In this document: in pieces, positions 36,628 to 45,283 of the stretch
Position numbering within the stretch: the first letter of the stretch is position 1
Layout of the letters: each line of letters starts with the position of its first letter
Source of the DNA: Crocosphaera watsonii WH 8501
GTDB lineage: Bacteria > Cyanobacteriota > Cyanobacteriia > Cyanobacteriales > Microcystaceae
Direction of reading: 5' to 3'
Length of the DNA: 64,000 nucleotides
Assembly (NCBI RefSeq): GCF_000167195.1
Contig: NZ_AADV02000002.1
Span: 276,269 to 340,268 of the forward strand
Position numbers and translations under genes: made by a program
Notes under the pieces: generated by a model
What the model saw: the letters and a program-made list of their open reading frames with translations, nothing else
Told to the model about the DNA's origin: nothing
Databases searched by the model: none

Positions 36628-37980
36628 ATGAGTTATGATTTCGATCTGTTTGTCATTGGTGGGGGTTCAGGGGGTATTGCCACCGCTAGACGTGCTGCAG
36701 AATACGGCGCAAAAGTCGGTTTAGCCGAATATAATCGCTTAGGCGGAACCTGCGTTAATGTAGGATGTGTTCCAAAAAAATTGATGGTGTATACTTCCCA
36801 TTTTTCCGCACAGTTTCAAGAGTCTCAAGGGTACGGTTGGAGTCCGGTTAAAAGTACCTTAGATTGGTCAAAAATGATCACCGCAGTTAACGAAGAAACC
36901 CAACGTCTTAATGGTATTTATCTGCGGATGTTAGATAACTCCAAAGTAAAACTTTATCGGGACTATGCTAAACTACTTGACCCCCATACCATCGAAGTAG
37001 GAAATAGTAAAATTACCGCAGATAAAATCTTAATTGCAGTGGGAGGACATCCCGTCAGGCCAGACATACCAGGGATCGAAAATACCATTATTTCTGACCA
37101 AATGTTTACCTTAGCTGAACAACCAAAACGGATGGTAATCTGGGGCGGTGGTTATATTGGGGTAGAATTTGCCTGTATAATGCGAGGCTTAGGATCAGAT
37201 GTAATTCAAGTTATTCGTCGGGATAAAATTCTCAGGGGTTTTGATGAAGATATCCGTAGCACCATTCAAGAATCTATGGAAAATCATGGTATAAAAATCC
37301 TTAAAAATTGTACCATTACCGCCATCGAAAAAACATCCCAAGGGTTAAAAATTGCCGTTCAAGGTGATCAAAATAATGAGATGGTTTTAGTCGATACCAT
37401 TGGTTTAGCAGCCACGGGACGTAAACCTAGTTTAGATAATTTAGGCATAGAAAATACTGCGGTTGAAGTTAACAATGGGGCGATCGCTGTTGATCAATAT
37501 GGTTGCACCGCTCAAGACAATATCTATGCAGTGGGAGACTGTACCGATCGCATTAATTTAACCCCCGTGGCCATCAATGAAGGGCGGGCTTTTGCTGATA
37601 CCCATTTTGGCGGAAAATCCCGTGTCATGAGCTACGAAAACGTTCCCTCTGCTGTGTTTAGTACCCCGGAAGCAGCTACCGTCGGGTTAACGGAAGAAGA
37701 GGCCAAACAACAGTACGGAGAAGACGCAATTAAAGTCTATCGTAGTAAGTTCCGTCCCATGTACTACGTTTTACCAGGAAAAGAAGAAAAAACCCTGATG
37801 AAATTGATCGTTCACCAAGAGAGCGAAAAAGTATTAGGGGCCCACATGGTAGGTGACTATGCAGCAGAAATAATTCAAGGAGTGGCGATCGCTGTGAAAA
37901 TGGGAGCCAAAAAATCGGATTTTGATGCAACCGTTGGTATTCATCCCACCTCAGCAGAAGAGTTCGTTACTATGCGTTAA
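36628..37980 (+). CDS. gor: Glutathione-disulfide reductase
   Basis: Keeps glutathione reduced using NADPH. The 450-residue flavoprotein has FAD-binding GGGSGGIATARRA (from residue 11), the redox disulfide GGTCVNVGCVPKK (Cys42, Cys47), an NADPH site GGGYIGVEFA, a second FAD motif YAVGDCTDRINLTPVA, and the dimer-interface histidine region GIHPTSAEEFVTMR. All features fit glutathione reductase better than dihydrolipoamide dehydrogenase. Ribosome-binding site AGGAG precedes the ATG. Confidence 0.95.
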   Translation: MSYDFDLFVIGGGSGGIATARRAAEYGAKVGLAEYNRLGGTCVNVGCVPKKLMVYTSHFSAQFQESQGYGWSPVKSTLDWSKMITAVNEETQRLNGIYLRMLDNSKVKLYRDYAKLLDPHTIEVGNSKITADKILIAVGGHPVRPDIPGIENTIISDQMFTLAEQPKRMVIWGGGYIGVEFACIMRGLGSDVIQVIRRDKILRGFDEDIRSTIQESMENHGIKILKNCTITAIEKTSQGLKIAVQGDQNNEMVLVDTIGLAATGRKPSLDNLGIENTAVEVNNGAIAVDQYGCTAQDNIYAVGDCTDRINLTPVAINEGRAFADTHFGGKSRVMSYENVPSAVFSTPEAATVGLTEEEAKQQYGEDAIKVYRSKFRPMYYVLPGKEEKTLMKLIVHQESEKVLGAHMVGDYAAEIIQGVAIAVKMGAKKSDFDATVGIHPTSAEEFVTMR

Positions 37981-38020
37981 TACTGGTCCCAGGAAAATTA
38001 TTTGTTGACATAGGGATAAG

Positions 38021-38078
38021 GGAGACTGGGGGAGACTGGGGGACACCGGAGACTGGGGGAGACTGGGGAGATGGGGGA
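38021..38078. repeat. GGGAGACTGG tandem repeat
   Basis: Several copies of GGGGGAGACTGG in the gap between the convergent gor and NUDIX genes. Typical short cyanobacterial intergenic repeat. Confidence 0.7.
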
Positions 38079-38179
38079 GCAGAATATTAATATTGCTTCT
38101 AGTCTTCCCACCCTTCCCTGTTACTGAGCGAAGTCGAAGTACACTTCCCACTCCCCACCCTCCCTATTTCATCAACTTT

Positions 38180-38635
38180 TCACGCTAACACGGTTAACCC
38201 CTGTAAATAATCATTTAACTGGCGATCGTGATCGTGACAAAGGTTTCCTAATGGTAAATCATCGGGCAAAAATGCTTTAACTCCCATTACTTCTAAAGGA
38301 TCTTTTATAGAAAACTCCCCTTTAACTTCCGCTTCCATCAAAATAGAAATTGAGTGAATTCTGGGGTCACGATCCATAGACGAATAAACCCCGACTAACC
38401 GCCGAATATTTAATAATTCTAATCCTGTTTCTTCCTTTAATTCTCGTTTAGCTGTGGTAATGACATCTTCTCCCCAGTCAACAATACCCCCTGGTAGTCC
38501 CCATTGTCCTGTATCCTTTCTTTGAATCAAAACAATACTCCCATCAGGAAGCACCGGAATAATCGTAGCACCCGTAATAGGATGACGGAATATAATCCCC
38601 ATTACAGTCTTAATATATCGCCACACTTGACCCAT
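38180..38635 (-). CDS. NUDIX hydrolase
   Basis: The 151-residue protein carries the Nudix box GGIVDWGEDVITTAKREL followed by KEETGLEL, matching GX5EX7REUXEEXGU. Nudix enzymes hydrolyse nucleoside diphosphates linked to another group; the substrate is unknown. The first ~15 residues may not all be translated. The gene converges with gor. Confidence 0.92.
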   Translation of the reverse strand: MGQVWRYIKTVMGIIFRHPITGATIIPVLPDGSIVLIQRKDTGQWGLPGGIVDWGEDVITTAKRELKEETGLELLNIRRLVGVYSSMDRDPRIHSISILMEAEVKGEFSIKDPLEVMGVKAFLPDDLPLGNLCHDHDRQLNDYLQGLTVLA

Positions 38636-38712
38636 ATGAATAATCTCCCTCCTTAAAGCTTAATCAAGAAGTTTGGAGAGACTATCATCAACCTATTCCG
38701 TTTCATAGACCA

Positions 38713-39215
38713 ACCTCTAAAGTGACACTCCTCCCGACGCTGATCCAGTAGGTACAGCGCGGGCTTCCCTACCTCACGACAGGGCGTTACTGTTTCATCG
38801 GTCTTTTCTAGATACACAAATGTTGCCATTCACATATCCCAGTCCAGATACCTCCACAGTCAGCACCACCGACTATCCATCGGCTGCAATGTATCGAGTT
38901 TTTATCCAGAAAGACTTTTCTACCCGTTTCCAGTTTCCGAGCATTGTTGATTGTCTGGGGCAATCTAGGGACGCTTATCTCCACTGGCTAGAGCGATGGG
39001 GTTCGCCCTTTAAGTTTTTAGCCTGTTTCCAGGTGTCGATTAGACTTATTCCATCTTACTTTTGGCTGGCTTGTTTGTCAATTTTCGTGGCATCGAACCA
39101 CTCAAGTGGAGGACATCTCACGATGGCGAAGCGTCTTCGCCATCGTGAGATGTCCGTGACCCGCCTTTCATCCCGACGCTGACTTCGTACAGCGCGGGGC
39201 TACGGGCGCGGTAAA
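38713..39215 (-). mobile_element. IS200/IS605-like right-end hairpins without a TnpB gene
   Basis: Read on the minus strand, two segments (about 38719-38769 and 39165-39212) have the form GAAGCCC or GTAGCCCC, then a stem CGCGCTGTAC...CAGCGTCGGG, then a GTGTCAC/GGTCAC-like end. This is the layout I associate with IS605-family right ends and the 3' hairpin of TnpB guide RNAs. No intact transposase or TnpB frame lies between them; a plus-strand 120-codon frame there is not convincing. The whole stretch is probably the remains of nested non-autonomous copies. Confidence 0.45.
39111..39155. repeat. Perfect 45-nt palindrome (21-bp arms, 3-nt loop)
   Basis: The arms GGACATCTCACGATGGCGAA(G) and their exact complement flank the loop CGT. 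Such a long perfect palindrome is unstable unless recent or selected. It lies within the IS605-like debris upstream of crtR and may be a transposon end or a recently formed inverted duplication. Confidence 0.9.
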
Positions 39216-39360
39216 CTAAACTTTAACCTTGAGTCTTCGTAATCTAACTTCCATTTTTACATAAGATGAGATAATGTTACAAATCTTTACTAAATAGTCG
39301 GTTATCGTGTAGACTGGTCAAAGACTAAAAATAATATTTATTAAGGAGCAAGAAACAGCC

Positions 39361-40254
39361 ATGCAGTCGGCACAGACGCTGCCAAGAGTACCCAGAGAGT
39401 ATCTTAAACCCCCAGGAGGGTTAAATCCGAACGTGGTAATGTTTTTTACCGCTTTATCCCTCATTGGTTGTTCAATCAGTGGTTATTGGTTATGGCAGTG
39501 GCCTGACTGGATCTGTTTTTTCTGTAGTGTTCTTGCCCTACATATGTCAGGTACAGTGATCCATGATGCTTCTCATAATTCTGCTCATAGCAACCGAATT
39601 ATTAATGCTATTTTAGGCCATGGAAGTGCTTTGATGTTAGGCTTTGCCTTCCCAGTATTTACACGGGTGCATTTACAACATCATGCTCACGTCAACGATC
39701 CCGATAATGATCCCGATCATTTCGTTTCCACTGGTGGACCCTTATGGATGATAGCAGCGCGCTTTTTTTATCACGAAATTTTCTTTTTTAAGCGTCGCTT
39801 GTGGAAAAAGTACGAACTCTTAGAATGGTTTTTGAGTCGTTTATTCCTATTTACTGTGGTTTTTTTGGGTATTCATTACGAATTTATCGGTTTTGTCATG
39901 AATTTCTGGTTTGTTCCTGCTTTAGTGGTGGGAGTTGCTTTAGGATTATTCTTTGATTATTTACCCCATCGACCTTTTAAAGAACGCGATCGCTGGAAAA
40001 ATGCGAGGGTTTATCCCAGCGCTATTCTCAATATCTTAATTTTTGGACAAAACTATCATTTAATTCATCATCTCTGGCCCTCTATTCCTTGGTATAAGTA
40101 TAAACCAGCTTATCATGCTACTAGACCTTTATTAGATGCTAAAGGATGTGATCAATCTTTGGGTTTATTGCAAGGAAAAAATCTCTGGAGTTTCCTCTAT
40201 GATGTCTTTTTGGGAATTCGTTTCCATGACAATCATCATAAAAAATCCCTATGA
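39361..40254 (+). CDS. crtR: Beta-carotene hydroxylase CrtR
   Basis: CrtR hydroxylates beta-carotene to zeaxanthin in cyanobacterial membranes. The 297-residue protein has several hydrophobic segments and three histidine boxes of di-iron membrane oxygenases: HDASHNSAHS, HLQHHAHVNDPDND, and NYHLIHHLWPS. A good ribosome-binding site (AAGGAG) precedes the ATG. The stop is 16 bp before a group II intron fragment; the C-terminus (HDNHHKKSL) looks natural but could be slightly shortened. Confidence 0.94.
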   Translation: MQSAQTLPRVPREYLKPPGGLNPNVVMFFTALSLIGCSISGYWLWQWPDWICFFCSVLALHMSGTVIHDASHNSAHSNRIINAILGHGSALMLGFAFPVFTRVHLQHHAHVNDPDNDPDHFVSTGGPLWMIAARFFYHEIFFFKRRLWKKYELLEWFLSRLFLFTVVFLGIHYEFIGFVMNFWFVPALVVGVALGLFFDYLPHRPFKERDRWKNARVYPSAILNILIFGQNYHLIHHLWPSIPWYKYKPAYHATRPLLDAKGCDQSLGLLQGKNLWSFLYDVFLGIRFHDNHHKKSL

Positions 40255-40269
40255 ATTATCTGGCCCATT

Positions 40270-40382
40270 TACTATTAACAGTACCCGTGACAATGGGGTT
40301 AATTGCCGAGAGCCGTATGAAGTGAAAGTTTCATGTACGGTTCGGAATGGGAGTTGTGGTAGGTGACTACCACTTCGACCCC
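40270..40382 (+). mobile_element. Group II intron 3' fragment (ORF end, domains V and VI)
   Basis: The fragment matches the last ~110 bp of the full intron at 59271-61765. It includes the last codons of the intron ORF (LTVP...), domain V (GAGCCGTATGAAGTG with AGTTTCATGTACGGTTC, 40309-40342), and domain VI ending CACTTCGACCCC. Changes are in paired positions (GGTAGGTGACTACC here, GGTAAGCGATTACC there). The rest of the intron is gone. Confidence 0.85.
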
Positions 40383-40736
40383 TTCGTGCGACCCACCCGA
40401 ACTTTGGATTGACAGACAGCCTAACATCAAAGCAAAGTAGCAATACTTTCGGCGCAGAAACATTGTCAGATCGGGAAAAGAAATTACTGAAGAATCAAAA
40501 AGTCGGCAGCAATAGCGTAAGTCAAAACAGTGATTTGTCGAAGAACAATTTATACTCCTTGGGACACAGGGAGTCTGCCTCTGTACAGTGAAAACTGTAC
40601 GACAGTTAGTACCACTTTTGTGAGTAAAACCTGCGGAGGGAACGTAAGACCAAAACAAAACTTGTTTTGTGGAGGCTGGTCCCGTTGAAAGAGGAAGCCC
40701 CGTATGAAGCGTAGCGAAATACGTGGGTATGTCACC
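40383..40736 (+). mobile_element. Probable IS605/TnpB 3' end remnant
   Basis: The end of this stretch (40691-40736) reads GAGGAAGCCCCGTAT, loop, ATACGTGGGTATGTCAC: a hairpin with the same GAAGCCC...GTGTCAC-like frame as the copies at 38713-39215. Upstream, a 60-codon frame (40409-40591) ending LGHRESASVQ and later LVPLKEEAPYEA-like residues in another frame could be a decayed TnpB tail. The identification rests on pattern memory. The segment fills the gap between the intron fragment and the DUF2839 gene. Confidence 0.42.
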
Positions 40737-40949
40737 TTATTGAAGATTCCACCAGCCAAAAGTGGGGCCAATAAAACGAACTGTTACCCAGAGAGCGACC
40801 ATAATCCCAATACCAAACCAGGCCCCTCGTGTAGTCCATTGATAGAAATCATCAGCTTGAACCTTTGAAATAGGAACCCAAGGCAAAATACGTTCCTCTT
40901 GACCGTACTGTTCTCCTAAAGCGTTTTTACGGCGTTTGGCTTCACCCAT
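40737..40949 (-). CDS. DUF2839-family small membrane protein
   Basis: A 70-residue protein starting MGEAKRRKNALGEQYG, the hallmark of the cyanobacterial DUF2839 family, with a C-terminal membrane segment (residues ~43-62, IGIMVALWVTVRFIG). Function is unknown. The IS605-like hairpin ends directly at its stop codon. Confidence 0.88.
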   Translation of the reverse strand: MGEAKRRKNALGEQYGQEERILPWVPISKVQADDFYQWTTRGAWFGIGIMVALWVTVRFIGPTFGWWNLQ

Positions 40950-41199
40950 CTTTCATCCTACAACTCGTCATGATCCTATAATAACCTTTGAGGGGCTTTT
41001 AACTGTAGGCAGTAATCTATGATAATTTAGTATTATCTCTGACGTAAGGACACATTGCATAAGATCACTACCTAAGTTTCTAAAAGCGGTTTCGGGTGAA
41101 CATTTGCCTAAGAAATCATATAATTGAATCAAAGTAATAAACAGTTTCAAAATTAAGTTTGACTATTGTAAAAGTGTAATAGGAAAATGAGCTTTATTC

Positions 41200-42987
41200 A
41201 TGATTAATGTTCATGGCTCTCAGTTTATAGCCAATATTCTAATTGTTGATGATAAACCAGCTAATCTGCGGATTCTATCCACCATTTTAACCAAGGCTGG
41301 TCATAAAGTAAGGGCTGTTACCAGTGGGAATATGGCACTAATCACGGCTAAAACCATGCCCCCCGATATCATCCTCTTAGATGTCAAAATGCCCGACATT
41401 GATGGTTATCAAGTTTGTCAAAAACTCAAACAGTTCCCCGAAACCGCCGAGATACCTATCATTTTTCTTAGTGCCTTACAAGATGTAGAAAACAAGGTAA
41501 AAGCCTTTGAAGCAGGAGGGGTCGACTATATTATCAAACCCTTCCAGTTTGAGGAAGTTCTCGCTAGGGTATCAATTCATATCAGCCTAAAACACGCCCA
41601 TAATCAACTGCAAAAACTGAACAAAGAACTAGAAAAAAGAGTTAAAGAACGTACTGCTGACTTGAAACAAATTCAGGAAAAACTGTCTTTTCATGCCCGT
41701 CAAGACACTTTAACCCATTTAGTTAATCGTTCCGTATTTTTGGAACGGATTGATCTCGCCCTAAAAAGATTTCACGAAGAAGAAGATTATCTTTTTGCAG
41801 TTTTCGTTATTGATCTCGATCGCTTTAAAATGATTAATGATAGCGACGGTCATCAGGTGGGGGATCTCTTATTAGTTGAAGTTAGTCGTATCTTAGAAAG
41901 TTTAGTAAGTCAAGCCGATACCGTAGCCCGAGTAGGAGGGGACGAATTTGCCATTCTTCTCGATCCTATCCGTGATGTGAACGAAGCCCTTAAACTAGCC
42001 CAAAATATAAAAGAAGCCTTGACTACTTCCTTTTTTATCCAAGGACGACAAGTCTTCATCAGTTCTAGCATTGGCTTAACATTTAGTGAGAGCAGTTATA
42101 ACTCTGCCCTAGAAATTCTGCGCGATGCTGATATTGCTATGGGAAAAGCGAAACAAAAAGGGAGAGGAAAATATGAGATTTTCAATCAAGAAATGCACAC
42201 CCAAGCTTTAAATTTATTAACCTTAGAAACGGATTTAAGATACGGTATCGAGAAACAAGAATTTGAAGTTTATTATCAACCAATTATGAACTTAAACCCG
42301 ATAAAATTAGTTGGTTTTGAAGCCTTAATTCGTTGGCAACATCCCGACAAAGGGTTTATTTCCCCTGGGGAGTTCATTCCTGTTGCCGAAAACACGGGGT
42401 TGATTATTCCCATCGGCAAAATTGTCTTAGAAAAAGTGTGTCAGCAAATCCAAACCTGGAAAAAAAAGTTTCAGCAAATAACTATTTTAAAAATAGCTGT
42501 TAACTTGTCCAGTAAACAGTTTAAAAATGCTTATATTCTTCAAGAAATTGACGAAGTGATGGAAAGAACAGGGTTGACCTCTAACAATTTAAAACTAGAG
42601 ATTACTGAAACATCTCTAATTGACCATTCCCAAGAAACCATCAAGTTATTAAAACAGTTAAAACAACGAAATTTAGAAATTTGTCTCGATGATTTTGGGA
42701 CAGGTTATTCTTCTTTGAGTTATCTCCATCGTTTTCCCGTTGATACCTTAAAAATTGATCGTTCTTTCATTAATTGTATAGGTCAACCGGAAGAAAATTT
42801 AGAGATTATTCAGTCAATTATTCATTTAGCTCATAATTTAGGGATGAATGTAGTAGCAGAAGGAATCGAGACTGAAGAACAACTAATCTATCTACAAAAA
42901 CTAAATTGTGATTTTGGTCAAGGATACCTATTTAATCGTCCTTTAACTGCTCAAGAAACTGAAAATTTATTGAGAGATGGTTGTTGA
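41200..42987 (+). CDS. Response regulator with GGDEF and EAL domains
   Basis: The 595-residue protein combines a receiver domain (residues ~12-128; phosphoacceptor Asp in IILLDVKMPDIDGY, Lys in YIIKPF), a coiled-coil linker (LQKLNKELEKRVKERTADL), a GGDEF domain with intact RVGGDEFAILLD, and an EAL domain with FEALIRWQHP, EITETSLID, CLDDFGTGYSSL and EGIETEEQ. It may both make and break cyclic di-GMP depending on phosphorylation. The sensor kinase is not in the window. Confidence 0.95.
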   Translation: MINVHGSQFIANILIVDDKPANLRILSTILTKAGHKVRAVTSGNMALITAKTMPPDIILLDVKMPDIDGYQVCQKLKQFPETAEIPIIFLSALQDVENKVKAFEAGGVDYIIKPFQFEEVLARVSIHISLKHAHNQLQKLNKELEKRVKERTADLKQIQEKLSFHARQDTLTHLVNRSVFLERIDLALKRFHEEEDYLFAVFVIDLDRFKMINDSDGHQVGDLLLVEVSRILESLVSQADTVARVGGDEFAILLDPIRDVNEALKLAQNIKEALTTSFFIQGRQVFISSSIGLTFSESSYNSALEILRDADIAMGKAKQKGRGKYEIFNQEMHTQALNLLTLETDLRYGIEKQEFEVYYQPIMNLNPIKLVGFEALIRWQHPDKGFISPGEFIPVAENTGLIIPIGKIVLEKVCQQIQTWKKKFQQITILKIAVNLSSKQFKNAYILQEIDEVMERTGLTSNNLKLEITETSLIDHSQETIKLLKQLKQRNLEICLDDFGTGYSSLSYLHRFPVDTLKIDRSFINCIGQPEENLEIIQSIIHLAHNLGMNVVAEGIETEEQLIYLQKLNCDFGQGYLFNRPLTAQETENLLRDGC

Positions 42988-43004
42988 AAAGCTCCCCACT
43001 GAAT

Positions 43005-43040
43005 AACTGATAACTGATAACTGATAACTGATAACTGATA
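43005..43040. repeat. ACTGATA tandem repeat
   Basis: About five copies of the heptamer ACTGATA between the GGDEF/EAL gene and the lipoprotein gene, just upstream of the latter's start region. Copy-number change could alter its expression. Confidence 0.75.
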
Positions 43041-43075
43041 TAGTCAGAGATATTGCCATCATAGGAGAGTCAATA

Positions 43076-44293
43076 GTGTTTGGGTTAAATCAGCGATCGC
43101 CATTGATCACGTTTCTGTCGAGTTTAGTATTAATTGTCCTTCTCAGTTGGGGTTTGATCGGGTGCAGCGATGGCCTAGAAGCATTTTCCCAGGATCAAGA
43201 AACCTCTAAGCTTACCGTCACCACCAGTAAATTAACAGAAGTTGCCCCACCAACGGTTATCCAAGAACTGAAAGAGATTTTAGCCCAATATCATCCTCAA
43301 GTGGCTATTATTAGTCCCAAACCTCAGCAAATGTTCTCAGAAACCTCGGTTCCTGTACAACTAGAGGTTAAAGATTATCCCCTCTTCAAAGACGAAAAAT
43401 TAGGACTTGGACCAAATTTACATTTGTTTGTGGATAATAAACCCTATCAGACAGTTTATAACGTTGATGAACCCATTATTTTAGAAGATTTAAGCCCAGG
43501 AACCCATACTATCAGAGTATTTGCCTCTCGTCCCTGGCACGAAAGTTTTAAAAACGAAGGGGCCTACGCAGAAACAACATTTAGTGTTTTTACAGAAACA
43601 GAAGATAACTCTCCCTCCGCCTCTCTTCCTCTACTAACCTATAGTCAGCCTCAAGGCAGTTACGGAGCCGAACCAATCATGTTAGATTTTTATCTAACCA
43701 ATGCCCCCTTACATCTTGTGGCACAAAGCGATCCCAATGATGATATTGTAGATTGGCGCATCAAAGCCACTATTAACGGGGAAAACTTCTTAATTGATAC
43801 CTGGCAACCCATCTATTTACAAGGGTTTGAACCTGGAGAAAATTGGGTTCAGTTAGAATTTATCGATGAACAAGGACAAGAAGTTAGTAACACCTTCAAT
43901 GATACGGTTAGAGTAATTACCTATGAACCATTAGGAGAGGATACCCTCTCGCAACTGTTACGAGGAGAACTTTCCCTAGACATGGCTCGTTCTATTGTTG
44001 ATCCCAATTATGTCTATACTTTAGAGCCATTACCCAGTGAAGAAGAGACACCTTCTGAAACAATAGAAGAAATCATCGAAAACGAAACAGAACCTCAAGA
44101 ATCTGTTGAAATAATCGAAATAGAAACAGAAACTCAAGAATCTGCTGAAACTATGGAAATGGAAGAAAAAGCTCTTGATACTGTTGAAACCATCGAACCA
44201 GAAGCACAAAATCTTGAGTCTGAGATGGAAACAGTAACCCAACCGATGGCAGAAGAAGAAAGGGACCTAGGAGATATTACCCTGGATGATTGA
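43076..44293 (+). CDS. Predicted lipoprotein, unknown function
   Basis: The 405-residue protein (GTG start) has a signal peptide with lipobox LSWGLIGC (Cys ~ residue 29), so it is likely an outer- or plasma-membrane lipoprotein. The body (residues ~75-300) is beta-rich with SPKPQQMFSETSVPVQLEVK and GTHTIRVFASRPWHE, like immunoglobulin-type or adhesion folds. The last ~100 residues are extremely Glu/Thr rich with imperfect repeats (ETEPQESVEIIEIETETQ...). No enzymatic motif. The downstream gene at 44434 also encodes an exported protein. Confidence 0.85.
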   Translation: MFGLNQRSPLITFLSSLVLIVLLSWGLIGCSDGLEAFSQDQETSKLTVTTSKLTEVAPPTVIQELKEILAQYHPQVAIISPKPQQMFSETSVPVQLEVKDYPLFKDEKLGLGPNLHLFVDNKPYQTVYNVDEPIILEDLSPGTHTIRVFASRPWHESFKNEGAYAETTFSVFTETEDNSPSASLPLLTYSQPQGSYGAEPIMLDFYLTNAPLHLVAQSDPNDDIVDWRIKATINGENFLIDTWQPIYLQGFEPGENWVQLEFIDEQGQEVSNTFNDTVRVITYEPLGEDTLSQLLRGELSLDMARSIVDPNYVYTLEPLPSEEETPSETIEEIIENETEPQESVEIIEIETETQESAETMEMEEKALDTVETIEPEAQNLESEMETVTQPMAEEERDLGDITLDD

Positions 44294-44433
44294 GAATGGT
44301 CTGGCCAGAAAAAATAAAAGGATAGTTAAAATTCCTAGCATTTCCTAGGGAACTAAATTATCCTGAAAGGTGTCAAAAGACAATTTACTCAATACAGTTT
44401 ACCCAATTAGGTTGGAGTGAGGTCATCGTGTTT

Positions 44434-45033
44434 ATGAAACACTCACATATGTTAGCAGGGTTAGCTCTTGGCTTATCCCTATTAGGAATGTCTCCTGCTC
44501 AAGCAGAACCCGCGCAAAAAGAAGTTCTCATCAGTCAATTAGCTGGTCACGAATTAGAAGATCCCATCGACGTTTATCGTCAAGACTGGTTAGACTTCAA
44601 ATTTAATGAATATATCATCGGTCGTATTCGTGGCGTTACCGGAGATGTAGCACAAATCCAAATCATTTCTGCTGGCATCAGCCAAGATGCTCACGTCAGA
44701 GTAACTCATGACCTAGGTTTCACCACCGGAGAACGGGATGTTTGGAAAGTGACCGCTGCAATGCCTCATTTATGGCCCAATTTGGTGGCTGGTTCCGACG
44801 TGATCATGAAAGTGGTTGATGGTGAATTCGTTATCATCGGAGACAAGCGTTCCTACTACCGCGCACAGCAAACTTATGCTCGTCCCTATTGGGTATCTCG
44901 TTTAGATTTACGGGAAGTACCCGAAGTAGTACGGACAAATATCAGTTGGGAACGTCCTGACGTAAGTTTACCTCCTATGCCCGAAAATACAGTTGAAATT
45001 GCCCCTGCTGAACCTGTTCCTGGTATGTGGTAA
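44434..45033 (+). CDS. Exported protein of unknown function
   Basis: From ATG at 44434 the protein has 199 residues with a clear signal peptide (MLAGLALGLSLLGMSPAQA, cleavage after AQA). The mature part is beta-rich (IIGRIRGVTGDVAQIQII, DVWKVTAAMPHLWP, GSDVIMKVVDGEFVIIGDK) and ends in a proline-rich tail. I recognise no family. A strong terminator follows at 45091. Confidence 0.85.
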   Translation: MKHSHMLAGLALGLSLLGMSPAQAEPAQKEVLISQLAGHELEDPIDVYRQDWLDFKFNEYIIGRIRGVTGDVAQIQIISAGISQDAHVRVTHDLGFTTGERDVWKVTAAMPHLWPNLVAGSDVIMKVVDGEFVIIGDKRSYYRAQQTYARPYWVSRLDLREVPEVVRTNISWERPDVSLPPMPENTVEIAPAEPVPGMW

Positions 45034-45090
45034 GGTTAGTGTAATAAGTTAGAGAATTTAGTGACAAGAGCAAAAATTAATTATTGGTAA

Positions 45091-45135
45091 AATAAAGGCG
45101 ATACTCACAAAAAACTTGTTAGTATCGCCTTTATT
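45091..45135 (+). terminator. Strong hairpin terminator after exported-protein gene
   Basis: A perfect 15-bp inverted repeat (AATAAAGGCGATACT and complement) with a 15-base loop; its A- and T-rich outer bases let it act in either direction. It lies 58 bp after the stop at 45033. Confidence 0.85.
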
Positions 45136-45283
45136 TCGCATTTGGCACTACCTTCCCAACAACATTAATAAAACATCCACCCTTTATACCTTTTGGGTTT
45201 TTTCTTGAAGGGGATGGGGGAGGATGTGCGATCGCGACTAAAATAGAACATATAGACAGAAATTAAGTGAGGCGGTTTGCCCT

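Noticed and set aside
38820-39182. 120-codon plus-strand frame in IS605-like region
   Set aside because: Runs through the 45-nt palindrome and a right-end hairpin, no ribosome-binding site or family.
40409-40591. 60-codon frame as an independent gene
   Set aside because: No ribosome-binding site; better explained as decayed TnpB tail between element ends.
40968-41150. 60-codon minus frame before the GGDEF/EAL gene
   Set aside because: No family, no ribosome-binding site; likely leader region.
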